In this document: piece after piece, positions 1-2,955 of the stretch
How positions within the stretch are numbered: position 1 is the first letter of the stretch
How the letters are laid out: every line of letters begins with the position of its first letter
Assembly (NCBI GenBank): GCA_946183095.1
Contig: CAMHBE010000157.1
Location: 1 to 5,538, forward strand
Length of the DNA: 5,538 nt
From: an uncultured Clostridia bacterium
GTDB taxonomy: Bacteria > Bacillota > Clostridia > Oscillospirales > Ruminococcaceae
Reading direction: 5' to 3'
Notes under the pieces: model-generated
Seen by the model: only the letters and a program-made list of their open reading frames with translations
What the model was told of the DNA's origin: nothing
Database searches by the model: none
Program-made: the position numbers and the translations under genes

Positions 1-7
1 CGCAGAA

Positions 8-36
8 TTTTTAACACATTTTTCCATATAAAACAA
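8..36 (-). promoter_or_regulatory. Weak promoter candidate reading off the left edge
   Basis: On the minus strand a TTGTTT (31-36) stands 17 bp upstream of TAAAAA (8-13), with TGT directly before the latter as in an extended -10 element. Neither hexamer is a close match to the sigma-A consensus (3/6 and 4/6). The stretch AAATGTGTTA is shared with the secG promoter. It lies just past the terminator of the previous unit, where a new leftward promoter would be expected, but the gene it would serve is outside the window. The surrounding bases 1-70 are very AT-rich, so chance matches are likely. Confidence 0.3.
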
Positions 37-80
37 GTATTTTTGTAATATTTTTTTACATTTTTCGGACAGCGCACCAC

Positions 81-113
81 AAAAAGACCGCATCCGGAAA
101 ACGGCGCGGTCTT
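81..113 (-). terminator. Intrinsic terminator of the secG unit
   Basis: Read on the minus strand, AAGACCGC (106-113) pairs with GCGGTCTT (84-91) in a perfect 8-bp stem. The stem continues inside as a 3-bp CCG/CGG helix (94-96 with 102-104) after a small internal bulge, and is followed by a run of five T (81-85). It begins 20 bases past the stop codon of the small gene at 134-469. Stem, spacing and T-run together make a standard Rho-independent terminator in the leftward direction. Confidence 0.85.
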
Positions 114-133
114 ATGCGGATCGTGCGGCTTCG

Positions 134-469
134 TCAGCCCGCATTCTTATCCGATGTCTTATATGTTCTGCGTCCCTTGACTTCCCCGCTTTTCAGCTTT
201 TCGTTGTACATCTCGTACTCATGGTCAACGAACTCCGCAAGTTCGGTAAGTCCCGCGTCGTCCTTCGGGGCGCTCCTGTCACATACCGGCTCCGACAAGG
301 CGAAACACTTCATCCCGTACCAGACTGTAGCGGTGATATCCTCGTCACCGGGCTTCAGGATAAAGTTGTAGGTATTTTCGCTCACTATATACGGGTTGCC
401 CTCGGTGAACCATGATAGGTCGGGAATGTAGAAATACCCCGAACGTCTTTTGTTTGCGTTATCCGACAT
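134..469 (-). CDS. Uncharacterised 111-residue soluble protein
   Basis: I do not recognise this protein. The ATG at 467-469 is chosen because an AAGGAG Shine-Dalgarno sequence (475-480) ends 5 bases before it. An in-frame start seven codons upstream would place this ribosome site inside the gene. The predicted product has no signal peptide or membrane segment. An aromatic-rich N-terminal half (residues 10-60, with YFYIPDLSWF and NTYNFIL) probably forms beta-strands. Two cysteines sit at 55 and 63, an acidic helix-like stretch spans about 72-92 (LTELAEFVDHEYEMYNEKL), and the C-terminus (93-111) is basic and probably disordered. It is the second gene of the secG transcription unit, 72 bp after secG and just before the terminator. 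In many Firmicutes rnr or smpB lies near secG, so its presence here is a local peculiarity. Good coding context makes it a likely real gene; its function is unknown. Confidence 0.8.
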   Translation of the reverse strand: MSDNANKRRSGYFYIPDLSWFTEGNPYIVSENTYNFILKPGDEDITATVWYGMKCFALSEPVCDRSAPKDDAGLTELAEFVDHEYEMYNEKLKSGEVKGRRTYKTSDKNAG

Positions 470-474
470 ATCTG

Positions 475-480
475 CTCCTT
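475..480 (-). promoter_or_regulatory. Ribosome binding site fixing the start at 469
   Basis: The minus strand reads AAGGAG, five bases, then ATG. This is a near-perfect Shine-Dalgarno match at normal spacing, and it is why the internal ATG at 467-469 is preferred over the upstream in-frame ATG at 488-490. Confidence 0.8.
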
Positions 481-490
481 GGTATAGCAC

Positions 491-521
491 TTCGCGGCAC
501 GGAAGATATCCGTACCGCGAA
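491..521 (-). other. Intercistronic 12-bp hairpin between secG and the next gene
   Basis: Arms 491-502 and 510-521 form a 12-bp stem around a 7-base loop. In minus-strand RNA every position pairs, with one G-U wobble (498/514). In plus-strand RNA the same position is a C-A mismatch, so the structure fits leftward transcription. It begins 20 bases after the secG stop and ends 10 bases before the Shine-Dalgarno sequence of the next gene. No T-run follows, so it is not a typical intrinsic terminator. A role in mRNA processing, in protecting the secG 3' end, or as a partial attenuator is inference. Confidence 0.7.
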
Positions 522-541
522 AATCACTGACTATATGCTCA

Positions 542-979
542 TTATTCGGCTGCTGCGGCAGTCGTATCGGCAGCGACTGTCGTTGTGTCGGCAGCCGGTG
601 CGTCGGTGCTCTCAGCCGGAGCCGCTGTCTCGGCATCCGCGAGTGTGAGCTCGCCTTCATCCGTAGCGATCATCAGCTGATCGGACACGTTCCCTTCATC
701 AACGGGAGCCGCCGTCTGCGAGCTGTCGCCGCCCCAATACACCGTGATGAGGTTTACTGCTATAGCGATCACGAACACGAGTACAGCTGCGATCTTTGTA
801 GCTCTCGACAGCTTTGCCTCTTTTGTTCTGCCGCTGTTTTTCTGATAATAGTTATCGGTGCTGCCGCCGGTGATGACGTTCGACATACCCTGTTTGGACT
901 CCTGCATGAGCACGACTGCGACGATGAATACGCAGGCGAGGATAAGCAGCACTGCGAAGATTATTTCGACGACCGACAT
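542..979 (-). CDS. secG: Preprotein translocase subunit SecG
   Basis: SecG is the small auxiliary membrane subunit of the SecYEG channel and helps SecA-driven export across the cytoplasmic membrane. Two hydrophobic segments lie at about residues 4-24 and 62-81. Between them is the conserved cytoplasmic loop, with QESKQGMSNVITGGS (26-40) and KNSGRTKEAKLSRATK (47-62), closely matching the family pattern. The ATG at 977-979 follows a GGAGGG (987-992) by 7 bases. At 145 residues it is much longer than minimal Firmicutes SecG (about 75-80). The extra is a C-terminal tail from about residue 82, rich in Ala, Thr and acidic residues (14 Asp/Glu) and without a single Lys or Arg. By the known SecG topology this tail would lie outside the membrane. 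It is the first gene of its unit, behind a strong promoter. The identification is secure; the role of the tail is unknown. Confidence 0.95.
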   Translation of the reverse strand: MSVVEIIFAVLLILACVFIVAVVLMQESKQGMSNVITGGSTDNYYQKNSGRTKEAKLSRATKIAAVLVFVIAIAVNLITVYWGGDSSQTAAPVDEGNVSDQLMIATDEGELTLADAETAAPAESTDAPAADTTTVAADTTAAAAE

Positions 980-1035
980 TTGCGATCCCTCCGTGATATA
1001 AGTAGTATAGATGATTTTTTCGTAACGTAGAAATT

Positions 1036-1064
1036 ATTATAACACATTTCAGCGACAATTGCAA
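1036..1064 (-). promoter_or_regulatory. Sigma-A promoter of secG, extended -10
   Basis: On the minus strand TTGCAA (1059-1064) is separated by exactly 17 bp from a consensus TATAAT (1036-1041). TGT directly before it (1042-1044) gives an extended -10 element. A start near 1029 would give a leader of about 50 bases before the secG ATG. The -35 box lies inside an 8-bp inverted repeat at 1057-1079. Confidence 0.8.
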
Positions 1065-1079
1065 GTGTTTTTTGCAATT
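1057..1079. repeat. 8-bp inverted repeat over the secG -35 box
   Basis: AATTGCAA (1057-1064) and TTGCAATT (1072-1079) are perfect inverted copies separated by 7 bp. The left arm contains the whole -35 hexamer of the secG promoter. The geometry is that of a dimeric repressor operator, but the DNA is AT-rich and an 8-bp dyad can arise by chance. No regulator is identified. Read rightwards the dyad is followed by T residues, but no plus-strand gene precedes it that would need a terminator. Confidence 0.45.
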
Positions 1080-1161
1080 TTTGCGCACTTACGCTCACGT
1101 CGAAATCAACAAATTTTCATGCGCATATCAAACCTTTTTTGTGACAGATGCTGCCCGCACA

Positions 1162-1920
1162 TCACGCGGTCATTGCAACAAGTATGCGTCCGGAGCCGCG
1201 GTAAACATTCACAAGTCCTTCACCGGAAGCCGCCGAGCCGATAAGCGTCTTTGTCGTGCGCTCAACGGTGAACTGCAAAGAGCCCGACCACGCGATAGCC
1301 ATGTTGCCGTCGATCTTCACAACGTCGTCCTGCAGGTCTATGACAGTGAGTTCCTCGCGGGGAACAGGGCTTTCGAGCACCGCGATCCCGTTTCCGGTCA
1401 GGCAGGTGTTGAAAAGTCCTTCACCGCCCGCGACTGCCGATGAAATGTTGGTACGCTGTACGGTCTTTATGCCCACGGTGCTGTCACAGGCGAGAAACAG
1501 TCCGTCGTCGAGCACTACCGACCCGCCCCACTGCGACAGGTCTTCCAGCAGTATATGCTTTGTCGTCGGCTCGAACACGAGCTCGCCGTAACCGCTGTAC
1601 TTCGGCTTTATCGCGGATTCGCCCGTCACCACGGAAGATGCCATTTTCTTGAAGAAGTCGCCCGCGCCCTTTACATCGGTAGCCGCGTCGATCTTACCCA
1701 GCATCATCTGCATATCGCCCGCCTGTATGACAACAGCGTTGCCGTTCAGCTGTGCCACCACCTGCCTGCGCCTTACGTTCATCTGATAAGCGTAGTACGC
1801 CGCCATTTCGCCGCCCGCTGCGGGAGAAAGATCCTTCGCGTGCTCAATTACCGAGAAACAGCCGAGCCTTGCGACGATATCCTTGTTGCTTGTCTTTGAA
1901 AGAATGTTTGACTGTACCAT
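1162..1920 (-). CDS. AIM24 family protein
   Basis: The 252-residue product fits the AIM24 family (Pfam PF01987), proteins with a compact beta-rich fold named after a yeast mitochondrial protein. Their bacterial role is not settled. Typical features visible are a beta-rich core, GGEGLFNTCLTGNGIAVLES (165-184), the YSGYGELVFEP segment (108-118) and, near the C-terminus, SGEGLVNVYRGSGRILVA (232-249). The two G-EGL-N---G-G segments look like an internal duplication. There is no signal peptide or membrane segment, so a cytoplasmic location is likely. The ATG at 1918-1920 follows AGGAGGG (1925-1931) at normal spacing. The gene appears to be transcribed alone: 269 bp separate it from the upstream kinase gene, it has its own promoter candidate, and secG downstream has another promoter. 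I found no convincing intrinsic terminator after its stop. The family call is firm; a biochemical activity cannot be stated. Confidence 0.9.
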   Translation of the reverse strand: MVQSNILSKTSNKDIVARLGCFSVIEHAKDLSPAAGGEMAAYYAYQMNVRRRQVVAQLNGNAVVIQAGDMQMMLGKIDAATDVKGAGDFFKKMASSVVTGESAIKPKYSGYGELVFEPTTKHILLEDLSQWGGSVVLDDGLFLACDSTVGIKTVQRTNISSAVAGGEGLFNTCLTGNGIAVLESPVPREELTVIDLQDDVVKIDGNMAIAWSGSLQFTVERTTKTLIGSAASGEGLVNVYRGSGRILVAMTA

Positions 1921-1937
1921 GTTACCCTCCTGTACAG

Positions 1938-1959
1938 CCCTTCACCAGACGATGAAGGG
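1938..1959 (-). promoter_or_regulatory. Leader hairpin just before the AIM24 ribosome site
   Basis: CCCTTCA and TGAAGGG (arms 1938-1944 and 1953-1959) form a perfect 7-bp stem with an 8-base loop. It ends 6 bases before the AGGAGGG Shine-Dalgarno sequence of the AIM24-family gene. In the minus-strand RNA the first arm, CCCUUC, can also pair with the Shine-Dalgarno GGAGGG (1925-1930) through six pairs including one G-U, so two exclusive states are possible. No T-run follows. A regulatory role is inference. Confidence 0.45.
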
Positions 1960-2024
1960 AATTTTATACTTGACGAAAACAAACATCAGCTGTATGTTCT
2001 GCCTGTCAAAAAAGCTTTATCTGT

Positions 2025-2053
2025 ATTATAAGATTATTTCGGTGCAGCGTCAG
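2025..2053 (-). promoter_or_regulatory. Probable promoter of the AIM24 gene
   Basis: The minus strand has a consensus TATAAT (2025-2030), 17 bp downstream of CTGACG (2048-2053), a 4/6 match to TTGACA. Initiation near 2018 would give a leader of about 100 bases containing the hairpin at 1938-1959. A perfect TTGACA also occurs at 2004-2009 but has no acceptable -10 box at 16-18 bp. Confidence 0.5.
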
Positions 2054-2122
2054 GCTGCCGCAGGTCAAGGGCGCGTAGCCCTTGTGCCGTCTGCAAGGAC
2101 AGCGCGAATGCGCCGCTGCATC
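2041..2122. repeat. Palindrome-rich intergenic element
   Basis: Within 82 bp there are several perfect inverted repeats: GCAGC/GCTGC (2044-2048 and 2054-2058), CAAGGGC/GCCCTTG (2066-2072 and 2078-2084, 5-base loop), CAGCG/CGCTG (2100-2104 and 2114-2118), and an enclosing TGCAGCG/CGCTGCA pair (2043-2049 and 2114-2120). Some of these are mutually exclusive. The layout could be a multi-branched RNA, a palindromic repeat of the REP type, or remains of one. No open reading frame here looks coding. Confidence 0.45.
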
Positions 2123-2139
2123 TACTTTATTGACACGCC

Positions 2140-2162
2140 GAACGGACATCTGCCGTCCGTTC
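2140..2162 (-). other. 8-bp hairpin after the kinase gene, possible 3' end
   Basis: GAACGGAC (2140-2147) and GTCCGTTC (2155-2162) form a perfect 8-bp stem with a 7-base loop, 27 bases past the stop codon of the kinase gene. In the leftward direction it is not followed by a T-run, so it does not meet the usual form of an intrinsic terminator. It may still stabilise the 3' end of the adhE-kinase transcript. Confidence 0.4.
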
Positions 2163-2189
2163 ATGACCGTGCGGAACGCTTCGCCCGTA

Positions 2190-2939
2190 TCATGTGTAGT
2201 CAACAACGTTGACCCACGACGAGAGGAGCTCCTTCTCGTGCTCGTTGCCCTTGACCGACTGTGATGCCGCAACTATCGGCATCCACTTCTGAACGTACTG
2301 CAAAGCCGTATCGGTCTTGTCGCAGAACATTTTCAGGTACTGCCTGCCGATGTCCTCGTTGTGTGAAAGGCAGAACGTGAGATAAGTGCGCGCCGCGTCG
2401 GCCGAGGCATTGCCCTGTGTGGCGTGCGCCCAGTCGATGATGTAAGGCGTGCCGTCGGGCGTGATTATGACGTTAGAGGGGTTGAAGTCGCCGTGGCAGA
2501 GTTTCAGGTGCTTCGGCATGGATTCGAGCGTCGTGTGCAGGTCGTAGCGGACGGTCGCCGGGAACTGCGACGCGGAGATCTTCGAGTGCATCTTGTCCTT
2601 CAGTCTGCCGAGGAGCTGGCACTTGTGCGACTGCACATCTATCTGGAGATCGACGAACGTCTCCATGTATTCGTCCAGCTTTTCGGGGTGTTCCTTCCAC
2701 ATATCCATGAGAGTCTTGCCCTCGATGAAGTCGGAAACTATCGTCCACTTGCCGTCAATGGTGATGACTTCGCGTATCTTCGGGATGTTCAGACCGGTAA
2801 GCTCCACACGCGCCTGATTGAGCGCCTCGTTGAGCACGCCCTGCTTCGGACAGTCCTCGTTGAACACTTTCAGACAGCAGTCTCCGTCGCGGTATATCGT
2901 CTTTGTCCTGCGTTTTGCTATAACATTGTCGAGTTTCAT
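2190..2939 (-). CDS. APH/choline-kinase-fold phosphotransferase, substrate unknown
   Basis: The 249-residue product has the small-molecule kinase fold of the aminoglycoside phosphotransferase/choline kinase group (PF01636-like). The catalytic loop HGDFNPSN is at 149-156 (Asp151 as base, Asn156 for metal), the metal-binding IIDWAHA is at 167-173 (Asp169), the probable ATP lysine is Lys24 in CCLKVF, and Glu38 could be its partner. Hinge-like WTIVSDFIEGKTL (65-77) and the ADAARTYL helix (180-187) also fit. The nucleotide loop is odd: KRRTKTIYRDG (9-19) is basic rather than glycine-rich. The layout also resembles the TIGR02172-type APH-like family. The ATG at 2937-2939 lies 13 bp after the adhE stop, with a Shine-Dalgarno sequence starting on that stop, so co-transcription with adhE is very likely. 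The phosphate acceptor cannot be read from the sequence. Antibiotic resistance is not supported; a metabolic or protein-level substrate is equally possible. Confidence 0.85.
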   Translation of the reverse strand: MKLDNVIAKRRTKTIYRDGDCCLKVFNEDCPKQGVLNEALNQARVELTGLNIPKIREVITIDGKWTIVSDFIEGKTLMDMWKEHPEKLDEYMETFVDLQIDVQSHKCQLLGRLKDKMHSKISASQFPATVRYDLHTTLESMPKHLKLCHGDFNPSNVIITPDGTPYIIDWAHATQGNASADAARTYLTFCLSHNEDIGRQYLKMFCDKTDTALQYVQKWMPIVAASQSVKGNEHEKELLSSWVNVVDYT

Positions 2940-2947
2940 CTTTCAAG

Positions 2948-2955
2948 CCCCCTTA
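2948..2955 (-). promoter_or_regulatory. Kinase ribosome site overlapping the adhE stop
   Basis: The minus strand reads TAAGGGGG, in which TAA (2953-2955) is the adhE stop codon and AAGGGGG is the Shine-Dalgarno sequence, 8 bases before the kinase ATG. A ribosome terminating on adhE would sit on this site, which favours translational coupling of the two genes. Confidence 0.7.

Noticed and set aside
470..490. Upstream ATG at 488-490 as start of the small protein
   Set aside because: It would put the AAGGAG ribosome site inside the gene and add seven residues with no good Shine-Dalgarno sequence of their own.
1119..1126. ATGCGCAT palindrome after the AIM24 gene as a terminator or operator
   Set aside because: It is an isolated 8-base palindrome with no loop, no T-run and no promoter at that position; chance is sufficient.
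2004..2009. Perfect TTGACA as -35 of the AIM24 promoter
   Set aside because: At 16-18 bp downstream the sequence is around ATGTTT, with no acceptable -10 box; the TATAAT at 2025-2030 is better supported.
1883..2212. Plus-strand open frame across the kinase-AIM24 intergenic region
   Set aside because: It overlaps both neighbours antisense, runs through the palindromes, has no ribosome site, and its product has no recognisable pattern.
2190..2939. Aminoglycoside resistance gene
   Set aside because: Only the general kinase fold is supported. The N-lobe loop differs, and the gene is coupled to adhE rather than to resistance or mobile genes.
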